A DNA stretch of 64,000 nt from Streptomyces rishiriensis (GTDB lineage: Bacteria; Actinomycetota; Actinomycetes; Streptomycetales; Streptomycetaceae). Position numbers and translations under genes: made by a program. Numbering within the stretch: the stretch's first letter is position 1; the number at the start of each line of letters is the position of its first letter. Of the stretch, positions 46,266 through 54,634 are shown in pieces. The notes under the pieces are model-generated. The model searched no databases. It saw only the letters and a list, made by a program, of their open reading frames with translations, and was not told the DNA's origin. The stretch is from positions 5,146,001 through 5,210,000 of the forward strand of contig NZ_JAUSWV010000002.1 in the NCBI RefSeq assembly GCF_030815485.1. Reading direction: 5' to 3'.

Positions 46266-46739
46266 TCAGGTCCGTCGGAGCGTGCGCACCGGCTCGCCGG
46301 GCTGCCAGACCTGGGCGACCAGATAGGTGTCGTCCTCGACGTAGGTCCGTACGACCTCCGTCAGCTCGGTGCGGAAGAGGTGGAACGGCTGCGGCGGTTC
46401 CACCTCTTCCACATAGGCCGCCCGAGCCTCCCCGTCCTCCACCTCGACCGCCCGACCGGCGATCCGTACGTCGCCCCCGCCCATCCCGGTGCCCTCGCCG
46501 GGGTTGGCCTGGAGGCAGAAGCGTGCGTCACGGCGCAGATCGAGGGCCTTGAGCGAGCCCGGCATCATGCCGAGCCACAGCTCACCGCCGAGGAACCGGA
46601 CCTCGATGCCGCTGGTGCGGGGGGAACCGTCCTTGCGCAGCGTCGCGAGGACGTGATGCGTGAAGGCTCCGAAGCGTTCCTCGGTGAGCTTCGCGAGTGC
46701 GGGTTCGGCAGCGGCGAAGGCCGCCCAGTTCGCTGTCAT
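46266..46739 (-). CDS. Pyridoxamine 5'-phosphate oxidase-like flavin/F420-binding protein
   Basis: 157 residues from ATG 46739. Split-barrel fold signs: HHVLATLRKDGSPRTSGIEVRFLGGELWLGMMPGSLKALDLRRDAR, then GGGDVRIAGRAVEVEDGE. Proteins of this type bind FMN, F420 or haem and act as small oxidoreductases; the KALDLRRDAR segment is the usual phosphate-contact region. Substrate unknown. It is convergent with guaA. Confidence 0.85.
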   Translation of the reverse strand: MTANWAAFAAAEPALAKLTEERFGAFTHHVLATLRKDGSPRTSGIEVRFLGGELWLGMMPGSLKALDLRRDARFCLQANPGEGTGMGGGDVRIAGRAVEVEDGEARAAYVEEVEPPQPFHLFRTELTEVVRTYVEDDTYLVAQVWQPGEPVRTLRRT

Positions 46740-46796
46740 ACGGCGAGTGTGGCGCCGATACCCGACATCCGCTGTCCGGTATCTACGGGCGGTGGG

Positions 46797-47423
46797 TCAG
46801 AAGCCCTGCGGTACCGGCCGGACGTACCGCTCCAGTCCCGCAGCGTCCCGGACGGGCGTGCAGCCGGCGGCCATGAGCCGCTGGGCCAGCTTCGCGCGCC
46901 GGGTCGTGTTGACCTTGAGGGCGCCCAGCATGAACAGCGGCATCAGCACGGCCAGCGGGAGCAGGACGGCGTACGCGCCGGTCACCACGGCCATCAGCAG
47001 GAACAGCACCGCCGATCCCCAGCCGATGGCCAGCAGCTGCTTGCGGTTGGCGGCCGCGCCGAGGGCGTCGTGCCGGATGAGCGCCGTGATCACGTCGATC
47101 TCCGGCTGCACCTCGGGGACGGGGGTGAGCGAGCCCAGGTACATGCCGGGCACCGGGCGGCTGGGCCCCGGGTCGGGGAAGGCCGCCGAGTTCGCCGCGG
47201 CCCGCTGCCGCGCCCAGGGGCTCGGGTCGCGCACCAGCTGGACGTGCATGACGCGGTGCTTGCCGACCAGGCGCACGCTCTCGTACCGGAAGCCGTAGCA
47301 CTCGGCGAGATAGACCAGCGCCCCGAACGTCTCCAGCTCCGCGAAGGGATGGACGAGCTCGATGGCGTTGCGCGTCGCGATCTGGCGCATGAGGGCGGTG
47401 ATGTGGCGGTCGGCGAGGCTCAA
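46797..47423 (-). CDS. Conserved actinobacterial membrane protein of unknown function
   Basis: 208 residues with a TTG start at 47423, chosen because GGAG lies six bases upstream. Residues 1-110 are soluble (RHITALMRQIATRNAIELVHPF, FRYESVRLVGKHRVMHVQLVRD). Two adjacent transmembrane helices (about 134-175) enclose a tight turn (SAVLFLLMAVVTGAYAVLLP, AVLMPLFMLGAL), then a basic tail (NTTRRAKLAQRLMAAG). No catalytic motif. It is divergent from the class II aldolase gene, 110 nt away. Confidence 0.75.
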   Translation of the reverse strand: MSLADRHITALMRQIATRNAIELVHPFAELETFGALVYLAECYGFRYESVRLVGKHRVMHVQLVRDPSPWARQRAAANSAAFPDPGPSRPVPGMYLGSLTPVPEVQPEIDVITALIRHDALGAAANRKQLLAIGWGSAVLFLLMAVVTGAYAVLLPLAVLMPLFMLGALKVNTTRRAKLAQRLMAAGCTPVRDAAGLERYVRPVPQGF

Positions 47424-47533
47424 GGTGTGCTCCGGAGGTGACGGAAATCGTCATCTTTACATAACGGCTCTGCCCTTTTGTGCTGACCGGCGGTAACTTC
47501 CGCGTCGTAACGCAACCCAGTGCTGGAGGACCG

Positions 47534-48328
47534 ATGCACGGGCCCACGCCGCCTGCCCCACTGCCCACCGACCGGCTCCGGTTCGCGATGCCGCCGATGC
47601 ACGACTCGGAGGAGGACGAGCGCCGACACCGCAAGGAACGGCTGGCGGGGGCGGTACGCGTCTTCGGGCGGCTCGGCTTCGAGGACGGCGTCTCGGGGCA
47701 CATCACCGCCCGTGACCCGGAGTTCGACGACTGCTTCTGGGTCAACCCCTTCGGGATGCCCTTCAAGCACGTCACCGTCAGCGACCTGGTGCTGGCCAAT
47801 GCCGACGGACAGGTGGTCGAGGGCCGCTACCACGTCAACCAGGCCGCCTTCACGGTGCACGCCCAGGTCCACGCCGCCCGCCCGGACGTCGTCGCGGTCG
47901 CCCACTGCCACTCGGTGCACGGCCGTGCCCTCGCCGCGCTCGGCGAGCTGCTCGACCCCATCACCCAGGAGAGCTGCGCCTTCTACGAGGACCACGCGCT
48001 CTACGACGCCTACACCGGCGTGGCCGTCGACGCGGGAGAGGGACGGCGTATCGCGTCCGCGCTCGGCACCCGCAAGGCGCTCGTGCTGCGCAACCACGGG
48101 CTGCTGACGGTCGGCGACTCGGTGGACGCGGCCGCCTGGTGGTTCCTGTCGATGGAACGCTCCAGCCAGGTCCAGCTCACCGCGCGGGCGGCGGGCCGAC
48201 CTGTCCTGATCGACCACCGGGCGGCCGTCGCGACCAGGGAACAGCTCGGCGGCGACCTTGTGGCATGGATCAACTACCAGCCGTTGTGGCAGGACATCAG
48301 CCGGAGCGAGCCTGACCTGCTGAGCTGA
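47534..48328 (+). CDS. Class II aldolase/adducin domain protein
   Basis: 264 residues from ATG 47534, with GGAGGA just upstream. Family signs: GLGFEDGVSGHITARDP-like segment (FGRLGFEDGVSGHITARDP), the zinc-ligand His in VAHCHSVHGRALAALGE, and ALVLRNHGLLTVGDSVDAAAWWF. These are Zn-dependent aldolases or epimerases acting on sugar phosphates, and this actinobacterial branch is uncharacterised. Monocistronic. Confidence 0.88.
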   Translation: MHGPTPPAPLPTDRLRFAMPPMHDSEEDERRHRKERLAGAVRVFGRLGFEDGVSGHITARDPEFDDCFWVNPFGMPFKHVTVSDLVLANADGQVVEGRYHVNQAAFTVHAQVHAARPDVVAVAHCHSVHGRALAALGELLDPITQESCAFYEDHALYDAYTGVAVDAGEGRRIASALGTRKALVLRNHGLLTVGDSVDAAAWWFLSMERSSQVQLTARAAGRPVLIDHRAAVATREQLGGDLVAWINYQPLWQDISRSEPDLLS

Positions 48329-48461
48329 GCCCCTGCCTCGGGGTCGTGTCCGCCGGCCGTATCCGCTGGCCGTGTCCGCTGGCCGTGTCCGACGGCCCTG
48401 TCCCGCAGGCCGTGTGTGCACGGCTGAGGAGTTCAGTGCGAGTTGCGGGGTCAGTGCGGGG
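48329..48461. repeat. Short direct repeats between convergent genes
   Basis: About four copies of a 12-bp CTGGCCGTGTCCG-like unit (about 48349-48400) and three of GGGTCAGTGC (about 48448-48476). No clean terminator. Confidence 0.6.
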
Positions 48462-49397
48462 TCAGTGCGGGGTCACCCAGTGCGGGGCCCAGGTGCCGGT
48501 GGCGTCGTGGCCCGTCGCCGTGGCGGTGAGGTGGGCGCGGAGGGCGGCGAGCGCCGGATGGGCGTTGTCGCGGTGCCAGAGGAGTGAGTGCGGGTAGACA
48601 GGCGTCGGGTCGGTCACCGGGATGCGGCGCAGGCCGTGGCCGGCGGGCCAGATGAGGCGGGTCTGCTCGCCCATGAAGGTCGCCAGGGCCGGGGTGTCGG
48701 CGATGGTGTCGAGGAGGGCGTCGGAGCCGAAGTTGGGGCCGGTCGCCTCGATGGTGAGGCCGAACTCGGCGACAAGGTCGTCGTAATAGACGGCCCACTC
48801 GGTACCGGGGACGATGCCGGGCATCCAGATCCGGTGCCCGGCGAGCCGGGCGAGGGGCACCGACCTCGCGCCCGCCAGCGCGTGGGCAGGCCCGGTGAGC
48901 AGCTGGAGCGACTCGTCGAGCACCCGGACGGACCGGATGTCCTCGGGGAGCGGCCGGCCGGGCACGGCGACGGCACGGAAGGAGGCGTCGATCGCCCCGG
49001 ACCGGATGGCGGCGACGGCCGTCTCGATGTCGAAGAGCATCATGACGTCGAGCTCGATGTCGGGGTGCGTGCGGTGGAAGCCGCGCATCAGGCCCGACGC
49101 CGCGCTGCGCGAGGCGATCACGTCGACGCGCAGCGGACGGCGGCCGGCGCGCACGGACGCGACGGCGCGCTCGGCGACGCGCAGCAGCTCACGCGCGTGG
49201 GGCAGGAACGCCTGCCCGTCGATGGTGAGCACGGCGCCCCGCGCGGTGCGGGTGAACAGCCGCACGCCGAGGTCGCGCTCCAGCCCGGCGATGCGCTTGG
49301 AGACAGCCTGCTGGGTGACCGCCAGCTCGGCGGCGGCCTCCTGGAACTGCCCCGCGTCGGCGGCGGCGACGAAGGTCCGAACGGTGTCGAGGTCCAT
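48462..49397 (-). CDS. LysR family transcriptional regulator
   Basis: About 311 residues from ATG 49397; a GTG two codons upstream is possible. N-terminal winged helix: LDTVRTFVAAADAGQFQEAAAELAVTQQAVSKRIAGLERDLGVRLF. The effector domain begins RPLRVDVIASRSAASGLMRGFHR. It is divergent from the MFS transporter gene, 136 nt away, and is probably its regulator; this follows from arrangement only. CAACCATTGGTTG in the intergenic space (about 49415-49428) is a near-perfect dyad with TN11A-like character and is a plausible binding site. Confidence 0.9.
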   Translation of the reverse strand: MDLDTVRTFVAAADAGQFQEAAAELAVTQQAVSKRIAGLERDLGVRLFTRTARGAVLTIDGQAFLPHARELLRVAERAVASVRAGRRPLRVDVIASRSAASGLMRGFHRTHPDIELDVMMLFDIETAVAAIRSGAIDASFRAVAVPGRPLPEDIRSVRVLDESLQLLTGPAHALAGARSVPLARLAGHRIWMPGIVPGTEWAVYYDDLVAEFGLTIEATGPNFGSDALLDTIADTPALATFMGEQTRLIWPAGHGLRRIPVTDPTPVYPHSLLWHRDNAHPALAALRAHLTATATGHDATGTWAPHWVTPH

Positions 49398-49414
49398 GCC
49401 CACAGCCTAGAGAC

Positions 49415-49430
49415 ACAACCATTGGTTGTG
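49415..49430. promoter_or_regulatory. Dyad between the LysR and MFS genes
   Basis: CAACCATTGGTTG: CAACC and GGTTG arms around ATT, in the divergent promoter region. This is a plausible LysR-type operator. Confidence 0.5.
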
Positions 49431-49533
49431 ACCCGTCGGCCCTGCGGTTGTTTGCTCCGCGCCGGTGGGGCCCGCTTTGATGCTTCCGACCGGGGATCGG
49501 TGTGCGGGCGGGGAGCGAGGGGCGGAGGCGGAC

Positions 49534-50814
49534 ATGAGGAGCGGGCGCCGGCGGGAGCGGCGATCGGGGCGTCCGCTCGGGCACCGGCTGGGGCGGCGGT
49601 TCGGGTGGCTCTGGGGAGCGTACGGGACCAGCGCGCTCGGCACCTGGCTGGCCTTCGGCGCTTTCCCGCTGATCGCCATCGAGGTGCTGCACGCCGGACC
49701 GGCCGAGGTCGCCGCGCTCTCCGGCGCGGGGGCCGCGGTGGGTGCGGCCGTGGCGGTGCCGCTCGGCCCGTGGGTGGAGTTCCGTCGCAAGCGGCCGGTA
49801 CTGATCGCGATGGACCTGGTGCGGTTCACGGCGCTGCTGACGGTCCCCGCCGCCTTCGCGCTCGACGTGCTCACCTTCCTTCAGCTCCTGCTGGTCTCGA
49901 TCGTCGTCGCGGCGGCCGACATCACCTTCCGCGCCGCCTCCGGCGCGTTCCTCAAGACGCTGCTGCCGGCCGAGGACCTGCTCGTCGCCAACGCCCGGTT
50001 CGAGTCCACGTCCTGGACGACCACGATCATCGGACCGCCGCTGGGCGGCGCCGCGATCGGGCTCCTCGGTCCGGTGGCGACCGTGGTGGCCGACGCGGTC
50101 AGCTATCTGCTCTCGGCCCTGGGCATCCGCGCGATGGGCGGCCACGAGCCGCTGCCCGAGCGCCGGGAGGCCACGCGTCTGCGGGCTCGGGACCTGCTCG
50201 ACGGCTGGCGGTACATCCTCACCGACGCGACACTGCGACCGTTGTTCCACAACACCGCGTTGTTCAACGGCCTGGTGATGGCCACCCAGCCGCTGCTGGC
50301 CGTCCTGATGCTCGGCCGGCTCGGGTTCGCACCGTGGCAGTACGGCCTGGCCTTCGCCGCGCCCTCGATCGCCGGACTGCTCGGTTCGCGGCTGGCCCGA
50401 CCGCTCGTCAGCCGGTTCGGACAGCACCGGGTCCTGGTCGTGTCCGGGGCACTGCGCTCGATCTGGCCCGTCGGGCTGGCCTTCCTCGGACCGGGTTCCG
50501 GCGGGCTGCTGCTGGTGACGGGCGTCGAGCTCGGACTCATCTTCTGCTGCGGGGTCTTCAACCCCGTCTGCGCCACCTACCGTCTCGAGCGCACCACGAC
50601 CGACCGCGTCACCCGCACCCTGACCGCCTGGGCGGTGACGACCAAGGCCACGACCGCGCTCCTGACGGCCGCCTGGGGCGTACTGGGCAGCCTGCTCGGC
50701 CCCCGCACGGCCATCGGCCTGGCCGGCGTGCTCCTGCTGGCCACCCCGCTGCTGCTTCCCCGGCACGACCACGTGCCGCAGCACGAGCCGAAACCGGCCC
50801 GCAGCCACACCTGA
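49534..50814 (+). CDS. MFS transporter
   Basis: 426 residues from ATG 49534 with GGCGGAGG upstream. About twelve hydrophobic helices, for example WLAFGAFPLIAIEVLHAG, VPAAFALDVLTFLQLLLVSIVVA and AIGLAGVLLLATPLLL. The cytoplasmic loop VEFRRKRPVLIAMDLVRF is the MFS motif A region. It resembles the macrolide-efflux/enterobactin-exporter branch (MFS_3). Substrate unknown. Divergent from a LysR regulator. Confidence 0.88.
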   Translation: MRSGRRRERRSGRPLGHRLGRRFGWLWGAYGTSALGTWLAFGAFPLIAIEVLHAGPAEVAALSGAGAAVGAAVAVPLGPWVEFRRKRPVLIAMDLVRFTALLTVPAAFALDVLTFLQLLLVSIVVAAADITFRAASGAFLKTLLPAEDLLVANARFESTSWTTTIIGPPLGGAAIGLLGPVATVVADAVSYLLSALGIRAMGGHEPLPERREATRLRARDLLDGWRYILTDATLRPLFHNTALFNGLVMATQPLLAVLMLGRLGFAPWQYGLAFAAPSIAGLLGSRLARPLVSRFGQHRVLVVSGALRSIWPVGLAFLGPGSGGLLLVTGVELGLIFCCGVFNPVCATYRLERTTTDRVTRTLTAWAVTTKATTALLTAAWGVLGSLLGPRTAIGLAGVLLLATPLLLPRHDHVPQHEPKPARSHT

Positions 50815-50855
50815 CCCGACGCACGCTCCGGGACCGTCCGGGACCGGGCCCTGCC

Positions 50856-51785
50856 CTAGAAGCCGCGCAGGACGACCGCCTTGGTCCGTGCGAACTCCTC
50901 GTCCGTGAGCACCCCGTCCCGGTGCAGCTCGCCCAGCTCGCGCAGTCGGCGCAGCAGTACGTCGTGGTGGTCGGCCGGGGGCGGGACGGACGCCGCGAGC
51001 CCGCGCCGACGGACCGTGTGCCCGTACGCGCCTTCCCGCCCGTGCCCGTCCTCGCCGACGTGTTCCGTACCCGCACCTGCGGAGGGGTGCGGGAGACGCG
51101 CGGTGACCGCCGTCGCGACCAGGGCCGTCAGCAGATCGCGGCTCACGTTCCCCCACAGATCCAGGGCGTACGGGTCCTTCTCGGCCGGCAGTCTCGAGAA
51201 AACCGTCTCGCGGGTCACGAACCGCAGGAAGCCGTCCTCGTAGCCGGAGTTGGGCAGCCACTCGACCCGCACGACATCGCCCACGTCGATCATGCGCGGG
51301 CCCGTCGCCCGCTTCACCCGGTCCGAGGTGTCCGCCCAGTCGACCCGTACCCGGGTGCCGTCGAAGGAGACGGTGCCGTCGGAGGAACGCACGGAGACCG
51401 GAACCGGCGGACCCGGCAGGAGATACGCCTTGGTCGGCTCGCCCGGGATCTGGTCGAGCAGCAGCGCGTGCCGGATCTCCTCGGCGAGGTACTCGGCGAC
51501 CCCCGAACGGTCCACGTCCACGACGAGCCGGTACGGATCGGCCCGATCGGGCAGCCGGCCGCCGGTCGCGTGCAGCAGCGGATCGGCCCCCTCGCGCAGT
51601 CGCATCCGCAGCCGCCCGCGCCTGCGTTCGGTTTCGTAGACGACCCCGGCGACCGCCTCCAGAGGCACGGTGATCTCCCCGTACGTCTGCCGGAACAGGG
51701 GTACGGAGCGGTGGAGTCCCGGCGTGATCCTGACCGATGTGCCGTCGAAGGCCCAGGTCCCGTCACGCTGGATGATCTCGGCCAT
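50856..51785 (-). CDS. DUF4429 domain protein with C-terminal SHOCT motif
   Basis: 309 residues from ATG 51785. Two related DUF4429 units: GTWAFDGTSVRITPG with VPLEAVAGVVYE, and GTVSFDGTRVRVDW with RMIDVGDVVRVEW. A basic/Gly linker follows, then a SHOCT module at the end (LLRRLRELGELHRDGVLTDEEFARTKAVVL). The domain has a PH-like fold by family description; its role is unknown, and SHOCT modules usually mediate oligomerisation. Convergent with the MFS gene, 41 nt apart. Confidence 0.85.
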   Translation of the reverse strand: MAEIIQRDGTWAFDGTSVRITPGLHRSVPLFRQTYGEITVPLEAVAGVVYETERRRGRLRMRLREGADPLLHATGGRLPDRADPYRLVVDVDRSGVAEYLAEEIRHALLLDQIPGEPTKAYLLPGPPVPVSVRSSDGTVSFDGTRVRVDWADTSDRVKRATGPRMIDVGDVVRVEWLPNSGYEDGFLRFVTRETVFSRLPAEKDPYALDLWGNVSRDLLTALVATAVTARLPHPSAGAGTEHVGEDGHGREGAYGHTVRRRGLAASVPPPADHHDVLLRRLRELGELHRDGVLTDEEFARTKAVVLRGF

Positions 51786-51986
51786 ACGGGAATTCTCGCA
51801 GCCGGGTCAACACGGCCCCGCCCGCTTCACCCGCGCTGACCAGACCTGCCGGGAACAAGGGGTGTGCCGTAGGGCACAATTCGCTGTCATTACGGGGGAG
51901 TTGTTCACAGTGCGGCGGCCGGGACCCGGACCGGGTCCCCCAAGGGCCGCCATCCGATCGGGTCGTGGGGAAGGCGGGCGTCGGAC

Positions 51987-53276
51987 ATGGCGGTGCAGGA
52001 GGCGAGACAGGGCACGGAGTCGCGCAGGGGGCCGGGCGTCCACGAGGGTGGCTGTACCTGCGGGGACTGCCCGCACGGGGCCCGTGCGGGACACCGGCGA
52101 GCGGTGGCCGAGTTCCTGGTGCAGCGGGACGGGTTCGCGGCCGGACACGGCCTGCCGGCCGCCGTCGCCCACTCCGTCTCGGCCTCCCGTCAATGGGTCT
52201 CCGAGGAGCTCACCCAGTCCGCCGAACTCGTCGCCGAACGCGGCCGCGCCGAGGGCGAGGCCTGGCTGTCCCGTCTGTGGCTCCGCACGACGGTCACCGT
52301 GTGGGTGGCGGTCGTGGCCCTGTTGCTGGCGCAGTCACTGACCGCGATCGGCGCGGGCTGGACCGACGCCCGCACCGCCGGACTCATCGCCGCGCTCGTC
52401 GTCGCCGGAGCACTGACCGCCGCCTCCTGGTTCCACCGGACGCGCGGCGGGGCGCTCGCCCCCGTGATCGGCGAGGACAACCGCCTCTCCACCTCGCGCG
52501 CAGTCGCCGTCGCCTGGCTACTGCTCGTGGCCTACGCCGTGCTGGTCCTGGTGGGCCGGCTCGCCGCCGCCTCCGGCCACGCCGAACGCGACGCGCTGCT
52601 CGCCGGGCTCGACCTCTCCCGCGGCGCCGGCGTGGTGACCGTCCTCGCCGTCGTCTGCGGGATCGCCGTGCTGGTGCGCCGGGTGGTCGGCCTGCGGGTC
52701 CTCGGCCAGCGGCTCCAGAAGATCCGCGCCGACCGCCCCCGGGCTGCCGACCTGCTGACCGACGACGCCGGCCGCGGCACCTTCGCCGACATCCAGTACG
52801 TCGTGATCGGCGCCGTCGCCCTCGTCTTCGCCGCGGTCCGGCTGGCCCGCCGGCCCGACCAGCTGCCCGACCTTCCCTGGGGCCTGGCGGTCGTGGTCCT
52901 CGTCTCGGCCGCGACCTACCTCGCCGGCAAGTACGCGGAGGGCGGCCGTCCCGTCATCCTCTCCGTCGTCCGCTCCCGCGAGGCCGGCGACCTCGACGCC
53001 CCCATCCGCACCGGCGACGACATCGAGATCCGCGGCGCCGGATTCGTCCCACCCGGCGCCCAGACCGCCGACCGGCTCTCCCGCATGGTCGTCCGTATCG
53101 GCCCGGTCCATGTCCACGTCCCCCTGGTGCCGGTCACCGGCGGCTTCAGCAACCCCACCGACGCCGTCCTCACCGTCCCCGTCCCCGCGGACGTGGAACC
53201 GGGCCGGGTGGACGTGCAGGTCGTCACGGCCGCCGGTGCGGAGACGAACCGGTACGCGATCGACGTCACGGACTGA
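51987..53276 (+). CDS. Multi-pass membrane protein with cytoplasmic Cys-rich N-terminus and C-terminal IPT-like domain
   Basis: 429 residues from ATG 51987. The N-terminus has GGCTCGDCPHG, three Cys that could bind metal. Helical part SASRQWVSEELTQSAELVAERGRAEGEAWLS, then about six hydrophobic helices (residues 100-310). The C-terminal about 100 residues (GDDIEIRGAGFVPPGAQT, VTGGFSNPTDAVLTVPVPADVEPGRVDVQVVT) look like an immunoglobulin-like IPT/TIG fold. No enzyme motif. A function cannot be named. Confidence 0.75.
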   Translation: MAVQEARQGTESRRGPGVHEGGCTCGDCPHGARAGHRRAVAEFLVQRDGFAAGHGLPAAVAHSVSASRQWVSEELTQSAELVAERGRAEGEAWLSRLWLRTTVTVWVAVVALLLAQSLTAIGAGWTDARTAGLIAALVVAGALTAASWFHRTRGGALAPVIGEDNRLSTSRAVAVAWLLLVAYAVLVLVGRLAAASGHAERDALLAGLDLSRGAGVVTVLAVVCGIAVLVRRVVGLRVLGQRLQKIRADRPRAADLLTDDAGRGTFADIQYVVIGAVALVFAAVRLARRPDQLPDLPWGLAVVVLVSAATYLAGKYAEGGRPVILSVVRSREAGDLDAPIRTGDDIEIRGAGFVPPGAQTADRLSRMVVRIGPVHVHVPLVPVTGGFSNPTDAVLTVPVPADVEPGRVDVQVVTAAGAETNRYAIDVTD

Positions 53277-53312
53277 ACCGGCGGGTGGAGTGGACTCCGG
53301 ACCCGGGCGGGG

Positions 53313-53348
53313 CGACCGGCCGAAGTGAATCGACCGGCCGAAGTGAAC
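53313..53348 (+). repeat. 18-bp direct repeat upstream of the DoxX gene
   Basis: CGACCGGCCGAAGTGAAT and CGACCGGCCGAAGTGAAC in tandem, about 100 nt before the DoxX start. This could be a double regulator site. Confidence 0.75.
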
Positions 53349-53450
53349 CAGTGGTGCGGACAGCTCGTGCAAACAGTTGAGCGCACCCCCCATTTCGTAC
53401 GTATGGTCTGTCGAGGGGTCCCACCACCGGGCGAGAGGCGGCTACGGGCG

Positions 53451-53987
53451 ATGACTCATGGCATGCGGACGGATACCTACCCCCCCTATCTCGAAGGCGG
53501 CGGCCGCGACTGGCGGGACACCGCCACCCGGTACGCCCTCCTTCCCCTGCGCATCTTCCTGGGCGTCACCTTCATCTACGCCGGCCTCGACAAACTCACC
53601 GACGGCGCCTTCCTGAAGGACAGCGGCGCCGGCTCCATCGGTGACACCATGCGCGCCGTCCGTGACTCCTCGGTCATCCCGGCCCTGGTCGACATGGCCC
53701 TGAAGAGCCCCGTCGGCTTCGGCTACGCCATGGCCTTCGGCGAACTGGCCGTCGGTATCGGCACCCTGCTGGGCGTCCTCACCCGACTCGCCGCGCTCGG
53801 CGGCGCGCTGATCTCGCTCAGCCTGTGGCTGACGGTGAGCTGGGCCTCGGACCCGTACTACTACGGCAACGATCTCGCCTACCTGATGGCCTGGCTGCCC
53901 CTGGTCCTCGCCGGCGCCCCCGTCCTCTCCCTCGACGCCGCCTGGCGCTCCAGGCGGCGACAGCGATCGGGCGCCCGAGCCTTGTGA
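53451..53987 (+). CDS. DoxX family membrane protein
   Basis: 178 residues from ATG 53451. Four transmembrane helices with the DoxX marks LRIFLGVTFIYAGLDKLTDG near the start and GFGYAMAFGELAVGIGTLLGVLTRLAALGGALISL. DoxX proteins form or attach to small membrane oxidoreductase complexes and have been linked to thiol stress. No partner thiosulfate or rhodanese gene adjoins. TATGGT at 53402-53407, with TTGAGC 19 nt upstream, may be its promoter. Confidence 0.85.
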   Translation: MTHGMRTDTYPPYLEGGGRDWRDTATRYALLPLRIFLGVTFIYAGLDKLTDGAFLKDSGAGSIGDTMRAVRDSSVIPALVDMALKSPVGFGYAMAFGELAVGIGTLLGVLTRLAALGGALISLSLWLTVSWASDPYYYGNDLAYLMAWLPLVLAGAPVLSLDAAWRSRRRQRSGARAL

Positions 53988-53993
53988 GGCCCT

Positions 53994-54240
53994 CGACGCC
54001 TGGTCCTGAGGGTCCGAGGGCCCGAGCCTTGTGCGGCCCTTCGACCGGCGGCCTTTCGACGCCTGGTCCTTGAGGGTCGGAGCCCTGTGACACCCTTGGG
54101 CCGGCGGCCCTCCGACGCCTGGCCCTTGAGGTCGGAGCCCTGTGAGACGTACGACCGGTGACCCTTCGACGCCTGGTGTCCGTGAGGCCCGGGGCCCTGT
54201 GAGGCCCTTCGACCGGAAGCCCTCCGACGCCTCGGACCAT
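53994..54240 (+). repeat. Degenerate 54-63-bp tandem repeat, five copies
   Basis: A unit containing CGACGCCTGG, CTTGAGGGTC, GGAGCCCTGTGA and CCCTTCGACCGG recurs at 53994, 54057, 54113, 54167 and 54225. No coding pattern. It follows the DoxX stop. Confidence 0.8.
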
Positions 54241-54258
54241 GACGTCGGACGGTCGGAG

Positions 54259-54322
54259 GGCCGACTGGGCGGGGGGCCGACTGGGCGGGGGGCCGACTGG
54301 GCGGGGGGCCGACCGGTCGGCC
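54259..54322 (+). repeat. 16-bp tandem repeat, three full copies and one partial
   Basis: GGCCGACTGGGCGGGG at 54259, 54275 and 54291, then GGCCGACCGGTCGGCC, which ends in a palindrome. The 54323-54388 stretch shows nothing else. Confidence 0.88.
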
Positions 54323-54388
54323 GGCGGGTGGCTGACGGGCGGTAGAGGGGTGCGGTTGTCGAGGGACGTGGGGTCAGGGGGCGGTCGG

Positions 54389-54634
54389 TCAGGCGGCCGG
54401 GTCCGGGCCGGTCCCGGCCGGGGTGGTCCGGCGGGACGGGTTCCGGCGTCTGCGTATGCTCCTCGCCACGACGCCGGTCGCGCCCGCCAGGCAGAGGCCG
54501 GCTGTGACGACCGGGATCACCACGAACCACGGGGTCTCCCAGAGGCCGCCCGCGTCACCTGCGTAGATGACGCCCGCGAGGGTGAAGAAGGCGCCGGCGA
54601 CCAGCCTGCCGGGCTGGAACTCATGACGCAGCAC
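54389..54634 (-). CDS. Small two-helix membrane protein downstream of the PspC gene
   Basis: 81 residues from ATG 54634. Two hydrophobic helices (LVAGAFFTLAGVIYA and WFVVIPVVTAGLCLAGATG) and a basic, Pro-rich tail. Its start overlaps the end of the PspC-domain gene by 14 nt, so the two are translationally coupled. It is probably an accessory of that envelope-stress protein. No family could be named. Confidence 0.8.
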   Translation of the reverse strand: MLRHEFQPGRLVAGAFFTLAGVIYAGDAGGLWETPWFVVIPVVTAGLCLAGATGVVARSIRRRRNPSRRTTPAGTGPDPAA

